A DNA stretch of 39,552 nucleotides from Pseudomonadota bacterium (GCA_023433305.1 JAEZCZ010000050.1:1-39552); one strand, 5' to 3'; counted from the first letter of the stretch, positions 1 through 7,233 are shown. Numbers and translations are program-made. The notes: generated by a model from the letters alone, not told the origin.

Positions 1-230
1 CGGGCTCCAACGACGCGAGCAACGTGCCTGCGGAATGGCACGGCTGGCTCCACGGGGCGCATGACGACGTGCCGGAGAGCCGCCTTCCGCCCGCCCGTGT
101 ATGGGAGGCCGATCATACGCCGAACACGACCGGCTCGCTCGCCGCATACCGCCCGCAGGGTGCGCTCGAGCGGGGCGGCCGGCGCGCGGCCGCGAGCGGT
201 GATTACGAAGCGTGGAGTCCGGACGCCTGA
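1..230 (+). CDS. NDUFA12-like NADH:ubiquinone oxidoreductase subunit, 3' end only
   Basis: The reading frame is open from the window edge (codons in phase with position 3) to TGA at 228-230, so the gene begins upstream. The visible protein reads GSNDASNVPAEWHGWLHG, then a VWEADHTPNTTGSLAAYRP segment, and ends in GDYEAWSPDA. The combination of PxEWHxWLH, a W..H.PN.TGT-like segment with AYRP, and a terminal GDYEAW is the C-terminal signature of the B17.2/NDUFA12 family. These are small accessory proteins of complex I assembly and structure found in alphaproteobacteria and mitochondria. The DUF2155 lipoprotein gene starts 2 nt after its stop, a pairing I associate with sphingomonads. The N-terminal half lies outside the window. 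I infer the role from the family only. Confidence 0.85.
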   Translation, partial: GSNDASNVPAEWHGWLHGAHDDVPESRLPPARVWEADHTPNTTGSLAAYRPQGALERGGRRAAASGDYEAWSPDA

Positions 231-232
231 CG

Positions 233-841
233 ATGCGCCGGGTCGCCGTTATCGTGCCCTTTGCACTCGCACTGCTCGGCGGCTGCACCCAGGGTGCGCC
301 CGAGCCGCAAGCGGTCGAAACCGAAATCCCCGAGAACTTGCGCGCGCCGGCGCCGGTCCGGCCCGAAGGCGCCGGCGAAGGCACGCCGATGAAGGACCGG
401 GTGGCGGTCATCGGCGTGCTCAACAAGCGCAACAATCTCTCGCAGGACTTCGAGATGAAGCCCGGCGAGGCGAGGCGCTGGGGCGAGGTCATCGTCCGGC
501 TTGCGGCGTGCGAGCGCACCGCGCCGTGGGAGTCCCCCCGGCAGACCGGCGCGTTTACGCAAGTCTTCGTTCGCGGGGCGGGCAGTAGCGACAGCTGGAG
601 CAAGGTGTTCTCCGGCTGGCTGTTCAGGGAAACCCCCGGCATCAACGTGGTCGAGCACCCGATCTACGACGTGTGGGTCAAGGACTGCAGGATGAGCTTC
701 CCGGGGGAGGATGCGCCGGCTTCGGGCAGCTCCGCGGACGAGGACGAGTCCGCGCGGCCGGCCCCAGCGCCGAGCCCAACCGCGACCGCATCGCCGACGC
801 CGGAGCCGCCGGCCGCCGTCACGCCGAGCAACGAGGCGTAG
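233..841 (+). CDS. DUF2155-domain lipoprotein
   Basis: The encoded protein is 202 residues. The start is placed at ATG 233, 2 nt after the previous stop, rather than at the in-frame GTG 212, because it gives a clean lipoprotein signal: MRR, a hydrophobic stretch, and lipobox LLGGC with the lipidated Cys at residue 18. The central part (roughly residues 60-155, from KDRVAVIGVLNKRNN to HPIYDVWVKDC) is the DUF2155 core, of unknown function. The last 45 residues are a Pro/Ala/Ser/Glu-rich low-complexity tail (PAPSPTATASPTPEP). That tail is encoded opposite the 3' end of the convergent aat gene, so 178 bp are shared between the two. It is probably cotranscribed with the NDUFA12-like gene. The location (periplasmic, lipid anchored) is inferred from the signal; the role is unknown. 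Confidence 0.85.
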   Translation: MRRVAVIVPFALALLGGCTQGAPEPQAVETEIPENLRAPAPVRPEGAGEGTPMKDRVAVIGVLNKRNNLSQDFEMKPGEARRWGEVIVRLAACERTAPWESPRQTGAFTQVFVRGAGSSDSWSKVFSGWLFRETPGINVVEHPIYDVWVKDCRMSFPGEDAPASGSSADEDESARPAPAPSPTATASPTPEPPAAVTPSNEA

Positions 842-1458
842 GCTTCGGGCAGCGCGGGCGCCGGTCCCGCCGCAACGGCATCGCTCAGGCGTTCGAGATA
901 GGCCTCGCGGCTCATGGCGATCGCACCCAGCGAGGCGAGATGCCGGGTCATGAACTGACAGTCGAGCAGGCGATAGCCGGCGTGACGCAGCAGCGCGACG
1001 AGCCAGGCCAGCGCGACCTTCGAGGCGTCGCTGATGTGGCTGAACATGCTCTCGCCGCAGAACGCGTGGTCGAAGCCGACACCGTAGAGGCCGCCGACGA
1101 TTTCCCCGTCCTGCCAGCATTCGATCGAGTGCGCGTATCCGGCGAGGTGTAGCGCGCGGTAGCTGGCGGCGATGCGCCCGCTGATCCAGCTCTCCGGGTG
1201 ACCCGGCCGCGGCGCGGCGCAGGCGGCGAGAACTCCTGCGAAATCGGCGTTGCAGGTTACCCGGAACCGGTCCTGCCGGATCGCCTTCGCGAGCGAGCGA
1301 CTGATCTTCAGCCCGTCGAGCGGGATCACCGCCCGCTCGCGCGGCTCGACCCAATAGAGCTCATCGTCGTCACGACTGTCGGCCATTGGAAAGATGCCGC
1401 TGCGATAGGCCATCAGCAGCATGTCGGTCGGGATCGCTTTCAGAGTGGGCGCGTGCAT
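664..1458 (-). CDS. aat: leucyl/phenylalanyl-tRNA--protein transferase
   Basis: Aat transfers Leu or Phe from aminoacyl-tRNA to the N-terminal Arg or Lys of proteins, marking them for ClpS/ClpAP degradation in the N-degron pathway. The 264-residue protein has the family landmarks in order: SGIFPMA near residue 20, YWVEPRERAVIPL, HPESWISGRIAASYRALHL, the GGLYGVGFDHAFCGESMFSH block, and DCQFMTRHLASLGA. ATG 1458 is preferred over the upstream in-frame start because homologues begin close to the PTDMLLMAYRSGIFP segment. It is slightly longer than the E. coli enzyme because of a Gly/Ala/Ser-rich linker before a terminal SPGKLILQSLTHTS. That linker and tail are antisense to the tail of the DUF2155 gene. 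The gene is transcribed divergently from tRNA-Trp. Confidence 0.95.
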   Translation of the reverse strand: MHAPTLKAIPTDMLLMAYRSGIFPMADSRDDDELYWVEPRERAVIPLDGLKISRSLAKAIRQDRFRVTCNADFAGVLAACAAPRPGHPESWISGRIAASYRALHLAGYAHSIECWQDGEIVGGLYGVGFDHAFCGESMFSHISDASKVALAWLVALLRHAGYRLLDCQFMTRHLASLGAIAMSREAYLERLSDAVAAGPAPALPEAYASLLGVTAAGGSGVGDAVAVGLGAGAGRADSSSSAELPEAGASSPGKLILQSLTHTS

Positions 1459-1490
1459 CGCTCGGTTCTCAATGGCCCCGGCCTCGCCGC

Positions 1491-1519
1491 TTGCCAAGGA
1501 AAGCGTGCGTCGATAGAGG
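1491..1519 (+). promoter_or_regulatory. probable sigma70-type promoter of tRNA-Trp
   Basis: TTGCCA at 1491-1496 and TAGAGG at 1514-1519 are separated by 17 nt. This predicts a start near 1526, just ahead of the tRNA at 1532. The position fits the tRNA-Trp/secE/nusG region. It is a sequence call only. Confidence 0.45.
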
Positions 1520-1531
1520 CGCGGCGACTGC

Positions 1532-1607
1532 AGGAGTGTAGCTCAGTTGGTAGAGCATCGGTCTCCAAAACCGAGGGCCGGGGGTTCGAGTCCCTCCACT
1601 CCTGCCA
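1532..1607 (+). tRNA. tRNA-Trp (anticodon CCA)
   Basis: The sequence folds as a full cloverleaf of 76 nt including an encoded CCA (1605-1607). The acceptor stem AGGAGTG (1532-1538) pairs with CACTCCT (1597-1603), followed by discriminator G. The D-arm contains AGCTCAGTTGGTAGAGC. The anticodon stem TCGGT/ACCGA closes the loop CTCCAAA with anticodon CCA at 1565-1567. The T-arm contains GGTTCGAGTCC. tRNA-Trp directly upstream of secE-nusG is a common proteobacterial arrangement, and the neighbours agree. Confidence 0.97.
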
Positions 1608-1774
1608 GACGCGCGACGGCGAAAATATTTCCCGAAACCGGGAACCCGGCGCAGATGCGTCGCCCGTGTGGTTAACGCGAGACACCGCGCTCCCAAACGC
1701 CCAGCCACCTGGGAACCCGCTTGCCCAAACGGGCATTTATCGCGCCAGACGGGTACGTACTAGGAGCAGTCCAA

Positions 1775-1924
1775 ATGGCGAGCCAAAGCTTTCGCAGCAG
1801 TCGCCCCGACGGCTGGACCATGCCGCGTCCCTACCACGATGCGAGCATGCGTTACATGAAGCACGGTCCGATCCTGCCGATGGAAGAGCCGGGCTTCTTC
1901 GCCCGCCTGTTCGGCTGGCGCTGA
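1775..1924 (+). CDS. small uncharacterised protein, 49 residues
   Basis: ATG 1775 is preceded by a good ribosome-binding site, AGGAG at 1762-1766, which argues for this start over the longer in-frame version beginning at 1721. The protein is soluble-looking, contains RPDGWTMPRPYHDASMRYMK in its middle, and ends in EEPGFFARLFGWR. The pattern of aromatic residues and prolines is not typical of a chance frame, and a strong hairpin terminator follows at 1943-1988. It lies between tRNA-Trp and secE, so it could be cotranscribed with the tRNA. I do not recognise a characterised family and propose no function. Its reality rests on the Shine-Dalgarno match and the following terminator. Confidence 0.6.
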   Translation: MASQSFRSSRPDGWTMPRPYHDASMRYMKHGPILPMEEPGFFARLFGWR

Positions 1925-1942
1925 CCGAAGCCGCGAGACGGC

Positions 1943-1994
1943 GGCCCCGTCCTTCGCCGTTCCCTGCGGATCGCCGAAGGACGGGGCCTTCGTT
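1943..1994 (+). terminator. rho-independent terminator after the tRNA-Trp/small ORF unit
   Basis: GGCCCCGTCCTTCG (1943-1956) is the exact inverted complement of CGAAGGACGGGGCC (1975-1988), giving a 14-bp stem with an 18-nt loop followed by TTCGTTT. It separates the tRNA-Trp/49-residue ORF unit from secE-nusG. Confidence 0.75.
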
Positions 1995-2162
1995 TGTGGG
2001 GCGAGCATTTGTGCCTCCCGCGCCCTTGCCATCCCAACGCGCCGTCGCTAAATCCCCCGCCGACTTCCGACATCGGAGCCAGACTGCCCCTCCCGGAACC
2101 TAGCCCGGGGCGGCGATGGACCTATGGGGGAAGGCGTCACAACGGCTCGAGGGCAAGCAGGC

Positions 2163-2357
2163 ATGGCCAAGACCACTCCCGGCGAATTCATCCGCCAGGT
2201 CCGCGCGGAAGCGGGCAAGGTAGTGTGGCCGACCTGGCCGGAAACCTACAAGACCGCCATCTTCGTCGCGATCATGATGACGATGCTGGCGGTGTTCTTC
2301 CTCGGGGTCGACCAGGCGTTCGGCGCGGTCGTGCGCTGGCTGCTGACCCTGGCCTGA
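2163..2357 (+). CDS. secE: preprotein translocase subunit SecE
   Basis: SecE is the essential small membrane subunit that clamps SecY in the SecYEG translocon. The 64-residue protein begins MAKTTPGEFIRQVRAEAGKV and has the family signature KVVWPTWPET just before a single transmembrane helix (about residues 27-50). This is the short one-helix form usual outside the enterics. ATG 2163 is chosen over an upstream in-frame start at 2124 because the family starts directly with the amphipathic helix. nusG follows 35 nt downstream, the conserved secE-nusG pair. Confidence 0.95.
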   Translation: MAKTTPGEFIRQVRAEAGKVVWPTWPETYKTAIFVAIMMTMLAVFFLGVDQAFGAVVRWLLTLA

Positions 2358-2392
2358 CGCGCCAAGACAAAGCTCCACTGGAAAGACATCAC

Positions 2393-2929
2393 ATGGCCCG
2401 CTGGAACATCATCCACGCCTATTCCGGCTTCGAGAACAAGGTGCGCGATTCGATCATAGCCGAGGCCGAGCGGCTCGGGTTGAGCGACGGCGTCGAAGCG
2501 GTCGAAGTGCCGACCGAGACCGTCACCGAGGTGAAGCGTGGCAAGAAGGTCCAGGTCGAGCGCAAGTTCATGCCGGGCTACGTACTGGCCAAGCTCAACC
2601 TGACCGACGATGTCTATCACCTCGTCAAGAACACCCCGAAGGTCACCGGCTTCCTCGGATCGGGCAGCAAGCCGCAGGCGATCTCGGAGCGCGAGGCCGC
2701 TCGCTATTTCGGCGGCGTCGAAGAAGCCAAGGCCGCGCCCAAGCAGCAGGTCAACATCGACTACGAGATCGGCGACCAGGTCAAGGTGCTCGACGGCCCC
2801 TTCGCCAGCTTCAACGGCGTGGTCGAGGAGCTCGACTTCGACAAGAACAAGGTCAAGGTCAGCGTCTCCATCTTCGGCCGCGCGACCCCGGTCGAGCTGG
2901 ACTTCGAGCAGGTCGAGCTGGTCAAGTAA
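2393..2929 (+). CDS. nusG: transcription termination/antitermination factor NusG
   Basis: NusG binds the RNA polymerase clamp through its N-terminal NGN domain, suppresses pausing, and links polymerase to Rho or ribosomal protein S10 through its KOW domain. The 178-residue protein starts MARWNIIHAYSGFENKV and carries the typical RKFMPGYVLAKL, TPKVTGFLG and AISEREAARYF segments. It ends with the KOW domain (GDQVKVLDGPFASFNGVVEE, about residues 125-178). The length matches the bacterial norm. Normally rplK would follow closely; here rplK is about 3.1 kb further on, after a helicase gene and the reverse-strand infA. Confidence 0.97.
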   Translation: MARWNIIHAYSGFENKVRDSIIAEAERLGLSDGVEAVEVPTETVTEVKRGKKVQVERKFMPGYVLAKLNLTDDVYHLVKNTPKVTGFLGSGSKPQAISEREAARYFGGVEEAKAAPKQQVNIDYEIGDQVKVLDGPFASFNGVVEELDFDKNKVKVSVSIFGRATPVELDFEQVELVK

Positions 2930-3191
2930 CGCGGCCGGCCAGCCACGTAGCGCCGGCGCGGCGGCATCTCACCGACGCTCTCACCATAAGCCCGTTGCGC
3001 GCCGGAGTGGCGAACGGCTCCGCGCAACCGACGCGCTTGAAGGGGGGACTTGGATCGACCGATCCCGAGAGACGCTGGGTAACTGCACAGGGTGTCGGCT
3101 CGACAAGAGATGATGTGTGGGGCGGGACAGCCTTCGCAGATTGTTCGCAATCAGTGGGTGTCTTGCAGCCAAGACTCCCTATGTAGCGCGC

Positions 3192-4949
3192 ATGCAATTT
3201 CCGAACTTGCCGGCCGTCCTTGCCGAAACCCTGGCCGCACGCGGTTATGTCGAACCCACACCCGTGCAGGCGGCGGTGCTCGAGGCCGATGCGAGCGGGC
3301 GCGACCTGATCGTGTCCGCGCAGACGGGATCCGGCAAGACCGCCGCATTCGGGATGGCGATGGCGAACGACCTCCTTGGGCTGGATGGAACGATCAAAGC
3401 GCAAGGCCTGCCGCTAGCCTTGGTGATTGCGCCGACGCGAGAACTGGCCTTGCAGGTCAGCCGCGAGCTGACGTGGCTTTACGGCAAAGCAGGCGCGCGG
3501 GTGGTCGCCTGTGTCGGCGGGATGGATCCGTCGAAAGAACGAAGGTCGCTGCGCGAAGGCCCGCAGATCGTCGTCGGAACGCCCGGGCGACTGCGCGACC
3601 ACCTCGAGCGGGGCGCGCTCGACCTGACGATGCTGCGAACAATCGTCCTCGACGAGGCGGACGAGATGCTCGACATGGGCTTCCGCGAGGACCTGGAGGA
3701 GATCCTCGACGCGACGCCCGAAGGCCGGCGTACATTGCTGTTCTCGGCCACGATGCCGCCGCCGATCACCAAGCTCGCGCGTCGGTATCAGCGAGACGCA
3801 CTGCGCATCTCCACGGTGAGCGACGATCGCGGCCATGGCGACATCGCCTATCAGGCCGTGGCCGTCTCGCCGGCCGAGATCGAGCACGCGGTCGTCAATC
3901 TGCTGCGCTATCACGAGGCCAGGACCGCAATATTGTTCTGCGCCACGCGCGAGAGCGTTCGCAGGCTGCATGCCACCCTGCAGGAGCGGGGATTTGCCGC
4001 CGTCGCGCTATCGGGCGAACATTCGCAGTCGGAGCGAAACCACGCCCTGCAGGCCTTGCGCGATCAACGCGCGCGCGTCTGTGTCGCGACCGACGTGGCG
4101 GCCCGGGGCATCGACCTTCCGACACTGAGCCTGGTGATCCACGTGGAGATTCCGCGCGACGCGGAAACCCTGCAGCACCGTTCCGGTCGCACGGGTCGCG
4201 CGGGCAAGAAGGGCACCGCAATCCTGATCGTGCCGTACCCGAGGCGCAAGCGCGTCGAATCCATGCTGCGGGGGGCCAAGATCGAGGCGGAATGGATCGC
4301 CGTGCCAACCCCGGAGGCGATCCGTCAGCAAGATCGCAGCCGCCTGCTCCAGACTTTGCTCGAGCCGGTCGAATTCGATGACGAGGATCGGACGCTCGCC
4401 GCCCAGCTGCTCTCACAGCGCAGTGCCGAGGATATCGCCGCCGCCCTGGTCCGCTCGCATCGCTCGGCGATGCCGCAGCCCGAGGAGCTGATCGAGAACA
4501 CGCCGGAAGCGCGGCGCGCGACCCAGCAGGACCGGCATCGCCCTGGTTTCGACGAGGTGGCCTGGTTTCGGATGAACATCGGACGGCGCCAAAACGCCGA
4601 CCCGAGATGGATATTGCCGCTGTTGTGCCGCCGGGGCCACATCACCCGTAACGAAGTCGGTGCGATCCGAATCGGGCCGAACGAGACACACTTCCAGGTC
4701 TCGCGGGCCAGCGCGGACAAGTTCACGGCAGCCCTGCTGCGCACTGCGTCGGCCGCAGCGGAAGAAGGGGATCCCATCGCCATCGAGCCTTCCGCCAACG
4801 GCCCGCGCGAAGCGGCACGCCACAATCGCACGGCGTCTCGATCGGGGGCGCGGGGATTCGACAAGCGGACCGCGCCTGCTGGGAAGCGAGCGGCGCAAGT
4901 CGGCAAGAAGACCTCGCCGAAAAGGCCTCCCAAGGGGCGCAATCCCTAA
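3192..4949 (+). CDS. DEAD-box RNA helicase with DbpA-type RNA-binding domain
   Basis: This is an ATP-dependent RNA helicase, probably acting in ribosome assembly or RNA turnover. The 585-residue protein has a Q-motif region (GYVEPTPVQ, 19-27), motif I AQTGSGKT (43-50), Ia PTRELALQV (81-89), motif II DEAD (154-157), motif III SAT (185-187), and the second RecA lobe ending with motif VI HRSGRTGRAG (329-338). Near residues 455-515 it carries a segment containing LPLLCRRGHITRNEVGAIRI and ETHFQVS, the DbpA-type RNA-recognition domain. A basic Lys/Arg/Pro-rich tail follows. The start at ATG 3192 gives the normal N-terminus (MQFPNLPAVLAETLAARGY); no strong ribosome-binding site is seen. It resembles DeaD/CsdA or DbpA; I cannot choose between them. 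It lies between nusG and infA, both translation or transcription genes. Confidence 0.93.
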   Translation: MQFPNLPAVLAETLAARGYVEPTPVQAAVLEADASGRDLIVSAQTGSGKTAAFGMAMANDLLGLDGTIKAQGLPLALVIAPTRELALQVSRELTWLYGKAGARVVACVGGMDPSKERRSLREGPQIVVGTPGRLRDHLERGALDLTMLRTIVLDEADEMLDMGFREDLEEILDATPEGRRTLLFSATMPPPITKLARRYQRDALRISTVSDDRGHGDIAYQAVAVSPAEIEHAVVNLLRYHEARTAILFCATRESVRRLHATLQERGFAAVALSGEHSQSERNHALQALRDQRARVCVATDVAARGIDLPTLSLVIHVEIPRDAETLQHRSGRTGRAGKKGTAILIVPYPRRKRVESMLRGAKIEAEWIAVPTPEAIRQQDRSRLLQTLLEPVEFDDEDRTLAAQLLSQRSAEDIAAALVRSHRSAMPQPEELIENTPEARRATQQDRHRPGFDEVAWFRMNIGRRQNADPRWILPLLCRRGHITRNEVGAIRIGPNETHFQVSRASADKFTAALLRTASAAAEEGDPIAIEPSANGPREAARHNRTASRSGARGFDKRTAPAGKRAAQVGKKTSPKRPPKGRNP

Positions 4950-5037
4950 GCCGGAACGCCAACCCGGCTGCCCCGCTGCCTGAGCGTCATCGTACTCGCG
5001 CGATCGGGTCTTTCCGGCTTTTCCAGCGTCGATGACT

Positions 5038-5060
5038 CTCCCGAGCTAGAGACTCGGGAG
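5038..5060. other. 8-bp inverted repeat between helicase and small ORF
   Basis: CTCCCGAG (5038-5045) and CTCGGGAG (5053-5060) form a hairpin with a 7-nt loop between the convergent 3' ends of the helicase gene and the 50-residue minus-strand ORF. No T-run follows on either strand. It may be a weak bidirectional terminator or an mRNA end-protecting hairpin. Confidence 0.4.
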
Positions 5061-5067
5061 GAAAGGT

Positions 5068-5220
5068 TCAGTCGATCATGGCGGCGACGAGCCGCTGCAA
5101 TTCCTCACGGGAAAGAAGGGCGGACACCGGCTTGGCGTCGGCCACTCGAGAATTCGCTTTCGCTGCTTTGTTGAGCTCGAGCGGGGGGCGCGGAAGCGCG
5201 CAGGTAGTTTGAAAGTTCAT
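5068..5220 (-). CDS. small uncharacterised protein, 50 residues, downstream of infA
   Basis: On the minus strand an ATG at 5220 opens a frame of 50 codons ending in TGA at 5068-5070. The protein starts MNFQTTCALPRPPLELNKAA and ends with PVSALLSREELQRLVAAMID, whose last 15 residues read as a plausible amphipathic helix. An AAGGA lies just upstream of the ATG, with rather short spacing. It begins 41 nt after the infA stop on the same strand, so the two genes are likely cotranscribed, and a hairpin follows the stop. I do not recognise the family. Helix-like C-terminal sequence, operon position and ribosome-binding site support a real gene, but the evidence is modest. Confidence 0.5.
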   Translation of the reverse strand: MNFQTTCALPRPPLELNKAAKANSRVADAKPVSALLSREELQRLVAAMID

Positions 5221-5261
5221 ATGTCCTTGGTGGGAGGCCGATGCCTCCGATGTTATGGGTG

Positions 5262-5528
5262 CTAGCGCCTCAGGCCGTTACGCGGCCGTCCGCCGGCGCC
5301 TTGGCCGGGCGTACGTTCCCGAAAGATTATCCGCCCCTTCGACAGGTCGTACGGTGTCATCTCGACATGCACGCGGTCGCCCACGACCGAACGTATGCGG
5401 AATTTGCGCATCTTGCCGGCGGTGTAGGCGATGATCCGATGCTCGTTGTCGAGCCTGACTCCGAAGCGCCCATCGGGCAGGATCTCGTCGATGAAGCCTT
5501 CCAGCGTCATCAGCTCTTCTTTCGCGAT
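5262..5528 (-). CDS. infA: translation initiation factor IF-1, apparent AUC start
   Basis: IF-1 is the OB-fold protein that occupies the ribosomal A site during initiation. The frame carries the family core (VLPDGRF-like segment, AYTAGKMRKFRIRSVVGDRV, VEMTPYDLSKGRIIFRER) followed by a short Gly/Arg-rich tail. From the first ATG (5510) it would start MTLEGFIDE. However, the codons just upstream read ATC-GCG-AAA-GAA-GAG-CTG, and AKEEL is the conserved IF-1 N-terminus (E. coli begins MAKEDN), with ATC exactly where Met should be. An in-frame TGA lies two codons upstream of the ATC, so no longer start exists. GGGAG is placed about 8 nt before the ATC, an ideal distance, whereas the ATG is poorly placed. 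I therefore annotate 5528 as the start. A sequencing error (ATG to ATC) is the alternative. Confidence 0.9.
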   Translation of the reverse strand: MAKEELMTLEGFIDEILPDGRFGVRLDNEHRIIAYTAGKMRKFRIRSVVGDRVHVEMTPYDLSKGRIIFRERTPGQGAGGRPRNGLRR

Positions 5529-5545
5529 GGCTCAAGCTCCCAAAT

Positions 5546-5578
5546 AAGAAAAAGAGCCCGCGCGGACCAATCCGCGCG
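5546..5578 (-). terminator. intrinsic terminator or attenuator directly upstream of infA
   Basis: On the minus strand CGCGCGGA and TCCGCGCG form an 8-bp GC-rich stem with a 4-nt TTGG loop, followed by CTCTTTTTCTTATTT. This is a textbook intrinsic terminator. It lies between any upstream minus-strand transcript and the infA ribosome-binding site. No protein-coding gene that it could serve is recognisable upstream on that strand, so it may be a leader attenuator for infA or the end of a small RNA. Confidence 0.75.
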
Positions 5579-6058
5579 AGGCCAGTATCGTTGTGAAAAG
5601 GAAGATGGGGCCGGTTGATCGGCCGTCATTCCGTCGCAAGCGACGATAGCCAAGCTTAGATGGGAGCGGTCTCAGCGATTTTCAACGAGGAGCGCTGGGA
5701 AAGCACAACTCGCTGGCCGACACGGTACTTCCGGTCCGTTCCAGTCGTCGATGCGCCAGCCTCCGAATAGCGGGGTCTCGGTGATGGGTGGCTAGTCTGG
5801 GATCGGCCTTGCTCCAGCCGGTCACCTGCTCGAGCACGGGCCGCGTGGGCACGGGCGCGGCAAGGAGGTAGCGCAAGCGAAATGCTACATTGCAGGAGGC
5901 GGCAGTGGCCGGGAGTTTCGGTTGCAATCCGAGGGGGTTTCGCCTAGGGGCGCCGCTTCCCAACGCGACAGCATCGGGAATCCATGCGGGAGGCCGTTTT
6001 CGGACGGCCGTTTGGACCGCTTACCATGAGCCCGTGTTCCGGCCCGGGCGACAGTGAG
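5579..6058. other. about 480 bp without a recognisable gene
   Basis: This stretch separates infA (minus) from rplK (plus). The longest minus-strand frame (5682-5963, 93 codons) has no family resemblance. Two other minus-strand frames contain protein-like snippets, ITETPLFGGWRIDDWNG near 5740-5790 and DRKYRVGQRVVLSQRSS near 5690-5740. They are in different frames, which might mean a decayed small gene. A 6-bp hairpin GGCCGT/ACGGCC at 5992-6009 lies in the presumed rplK leader. The rplK promoter should be in here, but I cannot pick it with confidence. Confidence 0.4.
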
Positions 6059-6072
6059 AAAGGAGGCCATTC

Positions 6073-6504
6073 GTGGCCAAGAAGATCGAAGGCTATATCA
6101 AGCTGCAGGTGCCCGCGGGCACCGCCAACCCCTCTCCGCCGATCGGCCCCGCGCTCGGTCAGCGCGGTGTCAACATCATGGAATTCTGCAAGGCGTTCAA
6201 CGCCGCCACGCAGGAGATGGAAAAAGGCATGCCGATCCCGACGGTGATCACCGTCTACGGCGACCGTTCGTTCACATTCGTGACCAAGACCCCGCCGGCC
6301 AGCTTCCTGATCAAGAAGGCGGCCAAGCTGAAGTCCGGCTCGAAGGAGCCAGGCAAGGTCTCCGCCGGAAAGATCGCGCGCAGCGAGCTGACCAAGATCG
6401 CCGAGCTGAAGATGGCGGATCTGAACGCCAACGATCTCGATCAGGCAACCAAGATCATCGAGGGCTCCGCGCGCTCGATGGGTCTCGACGTGGTGGAGGG
6501 CTGA
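6073..6504 (+). CDS. rplK: 50S ribosomal protein L11
   Basis: L11 sits at the GTPase-associated centre of the large subunit and is needed for stringent-response activation of RelA/SpoT enzymes. The 143-residue protein begins MAKKIEGYIKLQVPAG and has PSPPIGPALGQRGVNIMEFC, the conserved N-domain stretch, and the C-domain ending in GSARSMGLDVVEG. The start is GTG at 6073, fixed by a perfect AAGGAGG (6059-6065) 7 nt upstream. rplA follows 4 nt after the stop. In most bacteria these genes follow secE-nusG directly; here they form a separate transcription unit with their own upstream region. Confidence 0.98.
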   Translation: MAKKIEGYIKLQVPAGTANPSPPIGPALGQRGVNIMEFCKAFNAATQEMEKGMPIPTVITVYGDRSFTFVTKTPPASFLIKKAAKLKSGSKEPGKVSAGKIARSELTKIAELKMADLNANDLDQATKIIEGSARSMGLDVVEG

Positions 6505-6508
6505 TCCG

Positions 6509-7207
6509 ATGGCCAAGCTGACCAAGAAGCAGAAGGCGATTGCCGAGAAGGTCGATGCCGAGAAGCTCTATGGCTTCGACGAGGCGCTGAGCGTTCTCAA
6601 GGAGTTCGCCAGCAAGAAGTTCGACGAGACGGTCGAGGTGGCGATGAACCTCGGCGTCGATCCGCGCCACGCCGACCAGATGGTGCGCGGCATGGTTTCG
6701 CTCCCGGCCGGTACCGGCAAGGAGATGAAGGTCGCGGTGTTCGCCAAGGGCGACAAGGCCGACGAAGCGCTCAAGGCGGGCGCGGACAAGGTCGGGGCCG
6801 AAGACCTGATGGAAGACATGCAGGCCGGCAACCTCGACTACGACCGCGTGATCGCGACCCCCGACATGATGGGCGTGGTCGGTCGGCTCGGTAAGGTGCT
6901 GGGCCCCAAGGGCCTGATGCCCAACCCGAAGCTCGGCACGGTGACCCCGAACGTCGCGCAGGCGGTCAAGGACGCCAAGGGCGGCCAGGTCGAGTTCCGC
7001 GTCGAGAAGCAGGGCATCATCCACTCGGGGATCGGCAAGATCAGCTTCACCGAGGACCAGCTCAAGACCAACTTCAAGGCGCTCACCGACGCGATCGTCA
7101 AGGCGAAGCCGGCGGGCGCGAAGGGCAAGTACGTCCAGAAGGTGGCGCTGAGCTCGTCGATGGGCCCGGGCCTGAAGATCGACGTGGCGGAGGTGGAAGG
7201 CGCCTGA
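6509..7207 (+). CDS. rplA: 50S ribosomal protein L1
   Basis: L1 forms the mobile stalk by the ribosomal E site and commonly represses its own operon. The 232-residue protein has the usual MAKLTKKQKAIAEKVD start, the NLGVDPRHADQMVRGMVSLP segment, GRLGKVLGPKGLMPNPKLGT (the L1 signature) and a C-terminal VALSSSMGPGLKID. The length is standard. It is the last gene of the rplKA unit: a strong terminator lies 27 nt after the stop, and rplJ-rplL do not follow, so those genes must be elsewhere. Confidence 0.98.
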   Translation: MAKLTKKQKAIAEKVDAEKLYGFDEALSVLKEFASKKFDETVEVAMNLGVDPRHADQMVRGMVSLPAGTGKEMKVAVFAKGDKADEALKAGADKVGAEDLMEDMQAGNLDYDRVIATPDMMGVVGRLGKVLGPKGLMPNPKLGTVTPNVAQAVKDAKGGQVEFRVEKQGIIHSGIGKISFTEDQLKTNFKALTDAIVKAKPAGAKGKYVQKVALSSSMGPGLKIDVAEVEGA

Positions 7208-7233
7208 TCGCCTTCCTCCGCGACGGACAAGCG

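Noticed and set aside
5579..5960. 6S RNA or another known RNA ending at the 5546 terminator
   Set aside because: I looked for the long central-bubble hairpin of 6S RNA and saw no convincing fold; the possibility of a new small RNA is kept as a finding.
5682..5963. 93-codon minus-strand frame upstream of infA
   Set aside because: No domain or ribosome-binding site; protein-like fragments occur in the other two frames instead, so at best it is a decayed gene.
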